Shown here piece after piece: positions 35,375 through 48,485 of a stretch of 64,000 nt of DNA (position 1 is its first letter; every line of letters begins with the position of its first letter). The translations under genes were made by a program, and so were the position numbers. Below the pieces are notes generated by a model that saw only the letters and a list, made by a program, of their open reading frames with translations, did not search any database and had not been told where the DNA came from. Location: NCBI GenBank assembly GCA_015499995.1, contig JADNRV010000002.1, positions 434,001 to 498,000 on the forward strand, in the 5' to 3' direction. The DNA comes from Flammula alnicola. Taxonomy: Eukaryota > Basidiomycota > Agaricomycetes > Agaricales > Strophariaceae.

Positions 35375-35767
35375 TACGAAGTAGAGACTAAGAAAAGTAC
35401 TTAGCGGTAATACAAAGAGTCTTTGCTTAATCGACCTCGTTTCCATATAGCGCTCTAATTTTCAATGATTTTGGGATACATTTCGACGAGATGGAGGACC
35501 CAAGGAGGACCTGCAAGTTTGAAGCAAAGTATGACCGGGCCGCGACTGCCGTAGAATGGACCAAATAGACAATGCCCAAACTTCCAGTTTTAACAGAGCC
35601 AAACACCGCTTGGTAACTCGACCTTCAACCGTTTAGACCAAGGTTGTCGTCCTTCTCTCCCCTTCACGGAACGATTCCATTGTACCTCAAGAACCTCTCG
35701 CGTCTGAGGACTATATAGCGCTCTTTCGACAAAGCATTCTGTCTGCTGGCTAGATTAGTTGTTGACG
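35375..35767. other. intergenic region upstream of RPB2
   Basis: About 390 bases with no exon, repeat or RNA gene recognised. It should contain the RPB2 promoter. Confidence 0.5.
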
Positions 35768-38700
35768 ATGAGTCAAGGTAGCTCTTACTCACTAATTTCA
35801 ATATATCATACTCAATCCGCCCCGAGATCCCAACGCAACGCAAGATGCTTTCTATGACGAAGCTACTTATGGCATGGAAGACGACGAAGATTCTTACGAG
35901 GAGATAACACAGGAGGATTGCTGGACCGTCATTTCCAGCTTTTTCGAACAAAAAGGTCTCGTGCGTCAGCAACTAGATTCCTTCGACGAATTCGTGCAAA
36001 ATACTATGCAAGAGCTCGTGGACGAAAATGCCGACCTTATACTGGATCAAGCCGATCAGCATACGGGACACGACACGGATATGACTCGTCGATACGAAAT
36101 CAAATTTGGGCAAATCTTCCTGTCGCGTCCAACAGTCACTGAAACCGATGGTTCAGTGGTGCCGGTATTCCCTCAAGAGGCCAGGTTGCGTAACCTCACG
36201 TACTCCGCACCATTGTACATTGAGATGACGAAGAAGGTTCTCATTGGTCGCGAGGATCCAGATGGGATGCCGGGAGATATTGCCTGGGAGCCAGAGAATG
36301 AAGATGAGTCGGCAACTAAAGTCTGGATCGGAAAGGTGTGTATGATTGTTCATTGGAACTAGTGGAATTTCCCATCTTTCGGAAAGGTTCCTATTATGCT
36401 GCGGTCGACGTTCTGCATTTTGCGCGGACTCCAAGACCAGGACCTATACGACCTCAATGAATGCCCATACGACTCTGGAGGCTACTTCATCATCAATGGC
36501 TCTGAAAAAGTGCTTATTGCTCAAGAACGCATGGCAACCAATCACGTCTATGTCTTCGCTAAGGCCCAACCATCACCGATCAACTTTCTTGCTGAGATCC
36601 GTAGTGCTGTGGAAAGAGGGGGAAAGACCATCAGTCAGTTCCAAGTTAAGATGTTCCATAGGAACCAAGAACGCTCGGTGAGTTTTATTGTTGGTATTTG
36701 GTGTAGAGCGCAATTCATTTCTTTCCAAAAGCTCGGTAACGTAATGAAGGCGACAATTCCATACATCAAGGTCGATATACCCATCTGGGTCGTGTTTCGT
36801 GCACTTGGCGTCATATCTGATCGCGATATCTTGGAGCACATTTGCTACGACATGCAAGATAGCCAAATGTTGGAGATGTTGAAACCTTGTATCGACGATG
36901 GCTTCGTTATTCAAGACCGAGAAGTCGCTTTGGACTTCATTGGCAACCGTGGCACCACAACGGGTCTCTCGCGAGAACGCCGCATTCGATATGCCCAAGA
37001 AATTTTGCAGAAAGAGATGCTCCCGCACGTATCGATGGGCGAAGGATCCGAATCGAAGAAAGCATACTTCTTTGGCTATATGATTCATCGGCTTCTGCTT
37101 GCTGCGTTGGAACGCCGGGAATTAGATGATCGTGATCATTTTGGAAAAAAACGTCTTGATCTCGCTGGACCCTTGCTGGCCAATCTTTTCCGAATGCTGT
37201 TTAGGAAGTTAACGAAGGATGTTTACCGCTATCTCCAAAAGGTACGAATTAAGTCAAACTGAAATGCGTGACTGGCATGCTAATGTTGTCCCATGCAGTG
37301 CGTCGAGGCACACAAAGAGTTCAATCTTGCTCTAGCTGTCAAGCATCAGACAATCACCAATGGTCTCAAATACTCGTTGGCGACCGGTAACTGGGGTGAT
37401 CAGAAGAAGTCAATGTCTTCAAAAGCCGGTGTGTCGCAAGTGCTGAATCGTTATACCTACGCATCTACTTTGTCACATTTGCGTCGCTGCAACACTCCAC
37501 TTGGACGAGAAGGCAAAATCGCCAAGCCTCGTCAACTTCACAATACCCATTGGGGAATGGTATGCCCTGCGGAAACACCAGAAGGTCAAGCTTGCGGTCT
37601 CGTCAAGAATTTGGCTTTGATGGCATGCATTTCCGTCGGCTCACTGTCTGCACCCGTTATCGAGTTCTTGGAAGAGTGGGGTTTAGAATCGTTGGAGGAG
37701 AATGCCCATTCGACAACCCCTTGTACGAAGGTTTTCGTTAACGGTGTTTGGATGGGTGTTCATCGTGATGCTGCCAATTTGGTCAAAACCTTGAAGAAGT
37801 TGAGGAGAAGGGATGACATCAGTCCTGAAGTGTCGGTTGTGCGAGATATCCGAGAGAAGGAACTACGACTATATACCGATGCTGGTCGAGTTTGCAGGCC
37901 ATTATTCATCGTGGAGAACCAGCAACTGGCTCTGCAGAAAAAGCACATCAAGTGGCTCAATAGCGGTGTCAATGACCAAAAAGAGGAGTACAAGTGGGAG
38001 CACTTGATCAAGGGCGGTGTCGTTGAACTATTGGACGCAGAGGAAGAAGAGACAGTCATGATTTCCATGACTCCGGAGGACCTGGAGAATTCACGACTGC
38101 AGCAAAGTGGTGTAGATCCTCACGCGAACGAGGGAGAATTTGATCCTGCTGCGCGGCTAAAGGCTGGGACGCATGCACATACATGGACGCATTGCGAGAT
38201 TCATCCTAGCATGATTCTCGGTATTTGTGCCAGCATCATTCCGTTCCCTGACCACAACCAGGTAAGTTGATCCATATCTCGAATGTCCTTCCACCCATAC
38301 TCAGTTACTTTTTATCAGTCCCCTCGTAACACATACCAATCTGCTATGGGTAAGCAGGCCATGGGAATCTACCTCACCAACTTCTTGATTCGCATGGATA
38401 CGATGGCAAATATACTATACTACCCCCAGAAACCTCTTGCGACTACGCGTTCTATGGAATATCTCAAATTCCGAGAATTGCCCGCCGGTCAAAATGCCAT
38501 TGTCGCCATCCTGTGTTACAGTGGCTATAATCAAGAGGATTCCGTCATTATGAACCAGAGCTCCATTGATCGTGGTCTTTTCCGAAGTATCTACTACAGG
38601 AGTTATATGGACCTGGAGAAGAAGTCGGGAATTCAGCAGCTAGAAAATTTCGAGAAGCCGACCCGAGACAATACTCTGCGTCTTAAGCATGGTACTTACG

Positions 38701-39919
38701 ATAAACTTGAGGACGACGGCCTCATTGCTCCTGGAACTGGTGTTGCAGGCGAGGACATCATCATCGGGAAAACAGCCCCTATACCTCCCGACAGTGAGGA
38801 ACTTGGTCAACGTACACGAACCCACACTCGCCGTGACGTGTCTACTCCTTTGAAGAGTACAGAAAGTGGCATCGTCGATCAAGTTCTCATAACCACAAAT
38901 TCCGAAGGTCAAAAATTCGTCAAAGTCCGGGTTAGGTCAACTCGTATCCCTCAGACCGGTGATAAATTCGCATCTCGCCACGGTCAGAAGGGTACAATCG
39001 GAATCACATATCGTCAGGAAGACATGCCTTTCACTTGTGAGGGTATCGTCCCCGACATTATCATCAACCCTCACGCTATCCCATCTCGTATGACCATTGG
39101 ACATTTGGTTGAATGTCTTCTATCTAAGGTCGCCACTCTTATTGGAAATGAGGGTGACGCAACGCCGTTTACCGACCTTACCGTTGAATCGGTCTCCACA
39201 TTCTTGCGACAAAAGGGATACCAATCTCGCGGCCTAGAGGTCATGTACCACGGTCACACTGGACGTAAACTACAGGCTCAAGTTTACCTTGGCCCAACTT
39301 ACTATCAACGCCTCAAGCACATGGTTGACGATAAGATCCATTCTCGTGCTCGAGGCCCAGTCCAGATTCTCACCCGACAGCCTGTCGAGGGAAGAAGTCG
39401 TGATGGTGGTCTGCGGTTCGGGGAGATGGAACGTGATTGCATGATTTCTCATGGTATTGCTGGCTTCCTCAAGGAGCGCCTCTTCGAGGCTAGCGATGCT
39501 TACCGGCTTCATGTTTGTGATATGTATGTTTTATTTTACATTGCTTATGTGTCCAACCACTCACATATTCCTCAGATGCGGACTGACAGCTATTGCAAAC
39601 CTTGTGAGTCGTTTTATCATCTGTCCTTACATATTATATAACTTCTCTTTTTTATATAGAAAAAGCAAAGCTTTGAAGTATGTGAATTTCTACACCTTGC
39701 AATATCTTTACTAAATCCATTATCAGTGCCGCGCTTGCAAGAACAAAACTGCTTGCTCGCAACTCTATATTCCTTACGCCGCGAAATTGCTCTTCCAGGT
39801 ACGTTATAAATTCTTATCATCAAGTGGCGTCTCTGACTTTAACTTCGCTACAGGAATTACAAAGTATGAACATCGCACCTCGTTTATATACAGTTTCTTC
39901 TGGTCGCATAAGGGATTAG
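35768..39919 (+). CDS. RPB2: RNA polymerase II second-largest subunit Rpb2
   Basis: ATG at 35768 followed at once by an intron, then [16 protein letters not shown]. The full-length order of RPB2 motifs is visible: protrusion and lobe with [20 protein letters not shown], fork region [49 protein letters not shown], the hybrid-binding [15 protein letters not shown], and [13 protein letters not shown]. The C-terminal zinc clamp is spliced from small exons and has two CxxC pairs (CDICGL and CRACKN), ending SSGRIRD. About 1,230 residues, eight or more introns, no frame slip. Rpb2 forms the active centre with Rpb1 and transcribes all mRNA. Convergent with the next gene (81 bases between stops). Confidence 0.97.
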
Positions 39920-40000
39920 ACTCGCTTATGTTGTATTCTTGTGAATGTATTGATATAATAATTTACATATTATGATCCTAAGTGAATTCGCGATAACTCT

Positions 40001-42472
40001 CTAACCCATCATGAGACCTTGACGTTCTTCGGGACCTCGCTGATTTTCGCCTGAAAGTCGTGCAGCTCTTCGCTTTTTTGAGGCATCTTCGTCGTCGTCA
40101 TCTTCATCACCGATTTCGAAGACAACCTGATCTTCTGAATGCGAATGGAGATTGCCTTGTCGACCTCCTACAAGAGTGGCTGCGTCGTCGTCGTCATCTT
40201 CGTCACGCGCTCGGGAGCGATTTTGGATGGCTTCGAGGTCATAGTCTTCTGCATCCTCTTCATCTTGGGCAATTTCATCCGACATGGCTAACGTAAGGAA
40301 GAGAACACAGGATCAAGACCCATGGTAAAAGATTTAAACAGAGGGACTTATCTTCTGTTATTGGCGCTGGGACGCCACAAGAACGCGATGCCAACAAAGC
40401 CCGATAGGTAGAGTAGAGCCAGCCATCCATCCAAAAGCCACCAACGGTAACGCCATGTTTTCGCGGAATAGTCTGGAGAACATAATAAGAATCAATGATT
40501 GACAGATGTCGGAAGAATATACCTTCAGCAAGTCTTCCAGAAAACGACATTGTAGATACCACGAAGAAGATGGCAATCACAAGAACCGTGAAAAGGAGGA
40601 TGTAATATAGCCGCTCAAACATCTTCAATTTGTAGCGTTGCTTTCTTGCACGTAAGTGTGCAATAGTAGCTAGGAGTGGTTTAGACGCAAGGTACGGCGA
40701 TAAACGACTCGCACTCACCATTTAAAGAGTACATGATCCAGAGAAGGAAGGTACTGAGGGTAAATGCAAGAGGGATGATGAATATCAGGAGTATCAACGC
40801 AGATGTTGATTCCAATTCGAGTTCAACTATGCCTATCGCATAGAGAACTGAATGGGGGTTAAGGTGGCTCGAAACTGAGGATATTACAAGAGTACGCACT
40901 TCCGAAGATGAAATGAGCAACGGCAAGAGCTTGACATTTTAACATTGTCCGCCCAAGAGACTCTCTAACGACACTTAAACCCAGGGCAACGACAAGGAGC
41001 ATGAAAAATGACATAGAATTACGGCCAGCATCCAGAATGGCCACTACAACCATCGCGTTATAAGAGTGTCAACATGATAAGTCACAGGAAAATGTATCAT
41101 AATAATACGTACCAACAATGAGGAAGACCGTGGAAGCTGTACTCTTGCCATGGGCGTTGAGGTATCGATAGTAAACTGATGAAGGAAGTTACGGTCAGAT
41201 TCACATATAAAAAAGACCAAAATTACCCCAATTTGCAAGCATTTCAATAACCAAAAGGCCCACCAATCCTGATAGATAGTACTTTGGCCACAAATCAATG
41301 CAAAATCGTAATTATAGTGGGATTGCTTACCTGGATGGGTAACAGCTCATGGATGTGGCGATAACAAAACCATGCCCAGACCACGCCAAAAGTGGCATAC
41401 ACAATGAACATCGTAAAGTAGAACTGAATTATTGTTAGCACTTCTGATAGTCTTAAGAAATGGCGAGACACCTACGTTGACTTTGGGATAATCTGTTGCG
41501 GGAAGTTGGCCATTGAAAGTGTTTTTGAAGAGGACTGAACCCGTGTATGACGGATGGAAAGGAACGTCTGTATCAGATCTTCGGCTGGAAGAACCCTGGA
41601 CAGTTACAGGGATGGCCGCTAAATAAATAAAAATTAACCAAGTTTCAGAATCAAATCTAGAAAATAGGCCGTACCAACACAGTAGAATCCTGTCTTTTTA
41701 ACAGGATAGTGAATTGGTTCATTATAAACCAAAACTCCAGTAGAGGATACTTCAGTAACCTGTCGTGCAATACGGTCCGTATAAATATTTGCACTTCGAC
41801 GCCAAGGTGACGTATTTGAACTGTTGGGAGGTGTCGGATTGCCTGCAGGATTGTTCCAGAGCCCGGCAGATGACGAAGAGGTTGGTGCGGTTTTATTGGC
41901 CGGGAGTTCGACACGGGCCGACCAAAAGCTGGTAGTGTTGACGGATTTACTTGCCGGAAGGTCAAGAATGAATCGACCTAATTGGTCGGCCGTGCAATAC
42001 CCAGAATTCACGGCGCCCGAAGTGCAAATGTAGGTCTTCTGCTATGTTTTATGTTATGAGATACAATATAATAAAAGAGGAGTTGTGCTCACAGGCAAAT
42101 CCTGGTCTGTTTCCGCAGTTGTGACTTTGCCAAGATATTGCACATCCGCCCACTCATATATAACCATAGCAAGATTGCCTTGCGAAGTACTACCGAAAGA
42201 AACTTGGGAAATAGTCAGAGCCTGATTATTAAAATTGATGAGAATAGGTACCATTGATGTAAGCTGAAGGACCACCCCACATCCCACTGCATATTTGTCG
42301 CGAATAGTCTGAATCCGGGAGTCAGCGTGTGCCTTTAAGGTGAAACGTGGCTCAGGCAAGTACCTGTGTCAACGATGGGGACTTGAAATGCAATAGAAGA
42401 AGGTATTAAGGTAAGAAAAACGAAAGACAGTAAGAGAATAAGCGGCCTGAGGGCCCACAGTGGATGTGCCAT
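40001..42472 (-). CDS. PTM1-like membrane protein, lung seven-transmembrane receptor domain
   Basis: ATG at 42472 gives a signal peptide (MAHPLWALRPLILLLSFVF...). A luminal beta-rich domain follows with N-glycosylation sites (NTTSF, NKTAP). Then comes a seven-helix domain starting FYFTMFIVYATFGVVWAWF and continuing with VEILANW-like, FFMLLVVALGLSVVRESLG and FAHFIFG-like segments, SLNATIAHLRARKQRYKL and WLALLYLSGFVGIAF. The cytosolic tail is very acidic (DEDDDDDAATL). This is the layout of yeast Ptm1 and animal GPR107/TMEM87 proteins of the Golgi/endosome, thought to act in trafficking. About 600 residues; many short introns. Divergent from SNX4 with 116 bases between starts, which fits shared control. 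Confidence 0.85.
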
Positions 42473-42588
42473 GCCAGTGGTGAGAAGGAGAGGAGAGTGT
42501 TATTGATGCTTGTTGAGTTTGCAGGCTGTCACTCCAGGATAACTCGCAGCAGATCGTTATGTAATTGCTCAATTGCTCTCCGCACATC

Positions 42589-44420
42589 ATGCTCGGCGAC
42601 GACGAGGATGTCTTTGACAGTGTCACTTGGGAGTCTCCCAATACGCAAGCCTACGACGTCGACGAACCCATTGCGTCAAACGGTCCAGGATTCAGACAGA
42701 CCACTTTCGACTCGCATGAAGATCCTCTCCACCCTAAGTGGGAGGGCTATCTCATTACCTCCGTTCGCGATCCTGTGAAGGAACTAGCAGAGACCAAAGA
42801 TGCCTACGTCTCTTACCTGGTCTCAGCGAAGGTACATAATATTTCTGCTATTTTCCAGAATTCTTTGTGCTCATTCCTTCTTAGACAAACCTTCCAATAT
42901 TCTCCACCCCTACTCCTTCCTCTCGTCGGCGCTTCCAGGACTTTGTGTTCCTCAGAGACCATCTTGTCCGAGACTTCCCAGCATGCGTTGTACCCGCACT
43001 ACCTGATAAGCACCGTCTAGGTAAGGTGCCTTGGAACCCAGTGATACCACACGACACTGACGATCACTTTAGAATACGTCACTGGTGATAGGTTCAGCCC
43101 GGAATTTATGGAACGTCGACGTTTAGAGTGCGCACTTCGTCCTAGATATGCTGCTGTTATCTTATTTAATATTTGTCGTCCAGACTGCACCGTTTCTTGC
43201 AGCGGTTGGCTCGCCACCCAACTCTACAAAGGAGCACTTTGGTTCGCGCTTTCTTTGAATCAACGGAATGGGTATGAATATTCGCTGCGCTCTTGTCGTG
43301 CCGATGAACTGACATGTTGACCTAAAGCATGTACATATGCACCAGCATGTTGCACATCCACCCACCAATGAGCAGTCGCAAAGCATCATGGACAATATCT
43401 CAGATGCCTTACTGAACGCGTTCTCTCGTGTCCGCAAGCCTGACGAAAGGTTTCTGGCCATGAGAGAGAACGTCGACAAGTTCGAGGAAAGTCTTGTTGT
43501 AAGCGAGCGTCTATTTGGTCGTGTCAGAGGTAGAACGAGCGGTAAGTCTTCGTATTTCATTTTAATATGCTGGTTTTTGGTCTGAGGCTAAATGAGATGG
43601 CAATCCTGAATCTGGTGAAGATCTTACTGCGGACTACCACGACCTAGCCGTCGCTGTCCAGGGTCTCGGATTCCTTGAATCAGGCATAACCGACCCCCTG
43701 AATCACTTTTCAAACACTTGCTAGAGTTTTCCGCATTGCTTAGGCACATGGTATGTTTCAGTTGTCTAATTAGACACGCCACTATTGACAACTTTTCAGA
43801 ACCAAACGACAACGGACCCTCTGCTTACCCATCTTCATTCATTGCTGACTTACTCCCATGCAAATCGAGCTGTACTGAAACTGCGAGACCAGAAACAACT
43901 TGATTTTGAAGAGTTGTCCGATTATCTATCTGGTGTCACGGCAGAGAGGGACAGATTGGCTGCAGTTATTAGTGGTCATGCGGGCAGTACAGGCTTAGGT
44001 ATCGGTGCATACCTTAAAGACAGAGTGGACGCTATCCGCGGTGCCGACGATGATCGCAGTCGCGTGGAGAAGATGAAGAAGCTTGATTCCAAAATCAAGG
44101 AGGTCAGTGTATCAATAAGCTATAGCTATAGCTGCATTTCTGATTCCCGTTAATAGCTTCAAGACGCAGTAACAACAGCCCATGAAACATCTGACGCGTT
44201 CAGCGACGAAACTCTTCGAGAACAAGCTGTCTTTCAGTATTCTAAGGAATCTGAAATGAAGGAGATGCTGGGAAATCTAGCTGATGGACAAATTGAATTT
44301 TATAAAGCTGTACGTCCCAGCCTCACAAGCATGATTTTTACTCGCTGACGAGTATCATAGGCGATGGAAGAATGGGACAGAATTATACCCGTAATACAAC
44401 GCATACGCGTGGACGTCTAG
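42589..44420 (+). CDS. SNX4: sorting nexin 4 (Atg24-like), PX-BAR protein
   Basis: ATG at 42589 (MLGDDEDVFDSVTW). The PX domain begins WEGYLITSVRDPVKE; its lipid-binding core RRRFQDFVFLRDHL and DRFSPEFMERRR follows across two introns. The C-terminal half is a coiled BAR region (FAMRENVDKFEESL-like, RDQKQLDFEELSDYLSGV, EEWDRIIPVIQRI). Snx4 binds PI3P on endosomes and retrieves SNAREs; it also serves selective autophagy. The exon junction between about 43140 and 43200 could not be phased with a canonical donor, so a base may be missing there. Stop at 44420, facing REV7. Confidence 0.85.
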
Positions 44421-44596
44421 CGCAGTATCCCTATTTCTTCTATGATCTTGCTTTGCTTCCTTATGTCTGTTATTGTAATTTCGATTCCTTATTATTATCA
44501 TCAACTGATTTCTTTTTCTTGGGTTGCCTTTTTCTCCGTTCTCGTAGTATCTTCTCGCCTGATTCTTGAACTGCCAATGAAAGCTGGAAATTTGGA

Positions 44597-45571
44597 TTAG
44601 TGCAAGACAGATGACGGAAGAGGCAGCTCAATCCCTACATTTATGACGCCGGTGTTGACGGCACGAACCATATGCAGTTCTGCATCGTCGGAGGTGCCTG
44701 TGCTTGTGTGCTGTGTCACGGCGGGAATCCATGGTGGCGGGTCCTGTGAAGTCTTTCAGTAAAGGGCAAGATGTGCATGGCATTCTAATTTACTTTGGTG
44801 TTGGAATGTGTGGGTGCGGCGTCCTCCTTCAGCTCTATTACCACTGCAAATGAAACGTCGTCTAATTCAATCAGTTCTTTTATCTTGAAATATGAATGCA
44901 GCTGGCCTACCTCCAAGGTACATCTCTCCGATTTGGGCTTCAATCATATTCAGCTTGATGAGAAATGACCGAAAATATTGCGTGAGCGACGTGGGGATCA
45001 TCGCCTCCTCAATGCTAAGGATCATTAAATGAGTTCAACCTTCAAGACTATGGTTCGTTCCACTGACCTAGTATCCTTGTTGAAGCCGTCCACCTCGATC
45101 ATGGTCTCAATCGAAAAATGAACCTCTCCAAAGCTACCTGCTCTTTATCCTTGATCACGACCACGACCTTGTCAATTTTACCCTGTATAAAGATGAGCGA
45201 CAATTGACGTTTATCACATCGAGGCGCGCATTTACATGAACGAGCTCATCGCCTATGGCCTTGACAGCACCAGAAATATATTCGTTGAGTGCGGGATGCC
45301 GCGATTGGAAGACGGGGTATCATATTTCTTTCGCCTGACAAATATGTCTGCAGGATATACTTGTCGAACGTAAAGGATGGTATGAATCGCGACTTCGACT
45401 TGATGAGGAATTTTAGCCTGATGTGCCGTATGGAAAATGGAAGTCGACTGGCGTACTGAATTCTGTTATCGCATGCACAGTCTCTGATGCGAGTAATTCT
45501 GCAGTTAGGTGGTTGCTCCAGAATTGCACTTTTTGAAGACTTACGATTGAATGTCAGAGGTTCTTCGACAT
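44597..45571 (-). CDS. REV7: Rev7/MAD2B, HORMA-domain subunit of DNA polymerase zeta
   Basis: Read leftward from about 45571 to the stop at 44597. Spliced pieces show the HORMA fold of Rev7: [87 protein letters not shown], then [12 protein letters not shown] and the beta-strand end [14 protein letters not shown]. At least five introns fit. Two -1 slips break the frame: at CCCC (about 45315) between YDTP and VFQSR, and at TTTTT (about 45135) between RFIF and SIETM. The start exon also has a frame problem. Rev7 bridges Rev3 and Rev1 in translesion synthesis. Intact motifs on both sides of the slips argue for sequence error rather than a dead gene. Confidence 0.8.
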
Positions 45572-45857
45572 GCTGTGGTCAATGGAGGATGAGGTGCTGC
45601 TTTCTCGCTGACAACCCAATAGGAATAACGCTGAGCTCGCCACGAGTCCTGGCTATGACGAGGACGATCGTGAATGTCGAATGAGTGTGCAGAGGTGTGC
45701 AGTGATAGTAAGATACTAGATTGGCTGCGGCCTAAATAGCTGCGGCCCGGTGAACATGCCCCACACGGTTTCTCATGATGATGATCATTACATAGCTTCG
45801 GTCCTGGACTCCTGTTTACATACGCACTCGCTCAAACGTAAGTACGAGTCGCAGAAA

Positions 45858-47930
45858 ATGGGCCACCCCGAATCCCAGCCCCCGCGCCTTTCCCTGTGCA
45901 GAAGAGATCTCGTGCCATAAAATGGGTGGGATGCCTAGCTTGTCTCGCCATTTTATCTGTGGTACTTAGCCCGAGTCCTTCACACCGAACATCCTCTCCC
46001 TCGCCAATGTCTCCAGCTCTCTGTGGAACCCGAGGTTTGCCTCAGGCATTACCTGCCAACCGCCATCCCCAAATCTCTTCGCGTATAGCCCACCTCGTCC
46101 TCGAACGACCACATAGTGAAAGCTTCTAAAGACCTCGACAAATATCTGTCCAGCCGGGCCTCCAAGTCGGACATTGACAGTATCGCCGTCGCCGTCGTCA
46201 CCCCTGCGGGTTCCATCTTCGAAGCTGGGTATGGTGTCCTGAAAGCGAACGAGACGGACGCGGAACACGCGCAGCCCGTGGACCGCGATTCAATCTACAG
46301 AATTGCGAGCATCTCCAAGATGTTTACCGTGCTGGAGACCTTGATACTCAGGGAACGAGGTGTTCTGAATTGGTGAGATTGTTTGGTCAACCCTGCGATT
46401 CCTACATACTAATTGTTTAAACTTTGACCGCGAATAGGGATGATCCTGCAGACAAGTATTTGCCTGAATTTACGCCCCCTTCAAGTTCGTATGGATGGGC
46501 TCGCTACCTAGACGGGCAAAACCAGCTTGTCGACTCTGACAGACCGCGTATCACGCTCCGCCAGCTTGCCAGTCATCTTGCAGGTTCGTATCGGTCGATT
46601 TTTTATCTTCCAGGAAAACTAATTCAGCATTTATGCGTCAGGTATCGGGCGCGACTACCCTCCAAGGGACATCGGAGAATGGCCTATTCCCAATCCAGCA
46701 GCAAAGAGCCTCCTGCCCGACCAAAATCGCACGTACGACGAAATCATGAAAGCAGTCTCCCAATATCCTCTCGTGAATGTACCGTACGAATATCCCATAT
46801 ACTCCAACACAGGCATAGACGTCCTGGGCCTCGCCAACATCGCCGCCAACCAGATATCCAGCGTAGACCCGTCGCGCGAGCCCGGAACGCACAAGGAGCT
46901 GGTCAAGCGCGATATATTCGACCCGCTTGGACTGAACAGCAGCTTCTTCCGTGTGCCCGCCGCCGACGCGACGCTGCGCGGGCACATCGCCGTGCCGTCC
47001 AAGGACGCGGAGTGGGCTGATGTTTCGTTGGGCGACATGGGCGATGCGGCTGGGGGGCAGTACAGCTCGCTCGGGGATTTGGCGAAGCTTATGAAGACGC
47101 TCTTGTCGCCGACGGCGCGGACGGCGTCATCCCGGCGAGTGTTGTGCGCGAGTGGCTGAGGCCGCTGCACGTCTGGGGCTCTACTTCTCAGGAGGTCGGC
47201 GCGCCATGGGAGATCCTCGATCTCTCTGGCTCGAAAGCATACACCAAAGGTAAAATCAAAAATTAAATTATGCGAAACAGTTTTGTAACCATCATCGAAC
47301 CATGTACAGGTGGAAATCTTCCAGGATACCGCTCTGAATTCGCGCTCGTCCCTGAATACTCCGTGGGCATCATCGTGCTCGTCACCGGTACGTACGCCGA
47401 CACCGGCACCATCCTCAAAGAAGCCGCCAAGCGCGTCATACCTGCCTTGGAGAAACTCCACCAGGACGAGCTCCAGCGGCGGTACGTGGGGACCTGGATA
47501 AACGGGGAGGACGTAGCGGAGGTAGTCCTGAGCAAAGGCGCGCTGACGCTGAAGAAGCTCGTCGTGCGCGGCGTGGACGTGCTCAAGCTCGTGCAGACCT
47601 GGGGCTCAGATTTGGCGCAGAGCAACGGATCGCCCGTCGCGCTTTGGAGCACTGGGAGGATTGGCGAGTTTAGGTGGGGATTTTATTTTATGTTTGTTGA
47701 TTTGATGGGATGGTCCTGACTCGGAACCACGTTTCTCGATCTGTGTGTATAGGTTGGCTTTTGGGCGCCCGGAACTCAACAACGTGCGCGATATTGGATG
47801 CTGGCCGTATTGGATAACCATCGACCCCGGAGTGAACAGCCGTGGGTCGCCTGTTGACCTTATCTACTGGAAAAATGGCGTCCTGACGTACCCGTCCTCT
47901 GGAGTCAGCTTTAGCAGGAAAAGACATTGA
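45858..47930 (+). CDS. beta-lactamase/penicillin-binding-fold serine hydrolase with N-terminal membrane anchor
   Basis: Start at 45858 (MGHPESQPP). The frame that follows is off by one at a CCCCC run, then enters KWVGCLACLAILSVVLS, a membrane anchor or signal. The hydrolase domain begins about 46110. The nucleophile motif SxxK is ASISKM (about 46300-46330), the second motif YxN is YPIYSNTG (about 46790), and a third motif like HxG/KTG is YTKGGNLPGY (about 47250-47330). Active-site serine and lysine are therefore present. One -1 slip occurs at about 47120 (SPTAR/DGVIPAS). The C-terminal domain is beta-rich. Fungal members are often secreted or vacuolar peptidases or esterases; substrate unknown. 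It is not evidence of antibiotic resistance. Confidence 0.8.
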
Positions 47931-48485
47931 CGTAGGTGATGACGTTCGCGTTGATTGGGTGTTGAAAGCAGGCCTTGAAGGGATCATGGATCATGGACAT
48001 TGACATAGGCTTCTGTATAACACCGTGTACTTTTATTATTTGAACCGCAAAACGAAATAGCTGGAGCATCTTCCGTTCTAATGCATATTATTCCGAGCTC
48101 TAATAACTAAACAACACAAAGCGTGGATGCAATATGACAAACCCTTGCAATAACGACTCTAACTAACTAATAGGCAAACACGTCCTGAATAGTTTGACTC
48201 TGAGTAGGGGATACGTACAGTTTTATGCACTCCAGTGCGGTGGCGCCTGACCGACGTCGAGGCTTATTCTAATTTTGAGCGAGCCGAGCTGACGGCCTGC
48301 CTCTAATTCTGCCTTGTCGATAAGGCATGCGGTGCAAGGAATAGTCGAAGTGAGACCGAGATCTCCTTCCGTCCAAGACAAACATTGAAGTCGGAACTGT
48401 GCGATCATATACTAGGTGACAACCTGAGGCGCAAAAAAAGATCAACAAGGCGGAGATAGGTAGAAAGAAGAGAGACACCCAAAAC
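47931..48485. other. intergenic region between convergent genes
   Basis: About 550 bases, both neighbours ending here. No exon, RNA gene or repeat recognised; it should contain two terminator/poly(A) regions. Confidence 0.5.
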
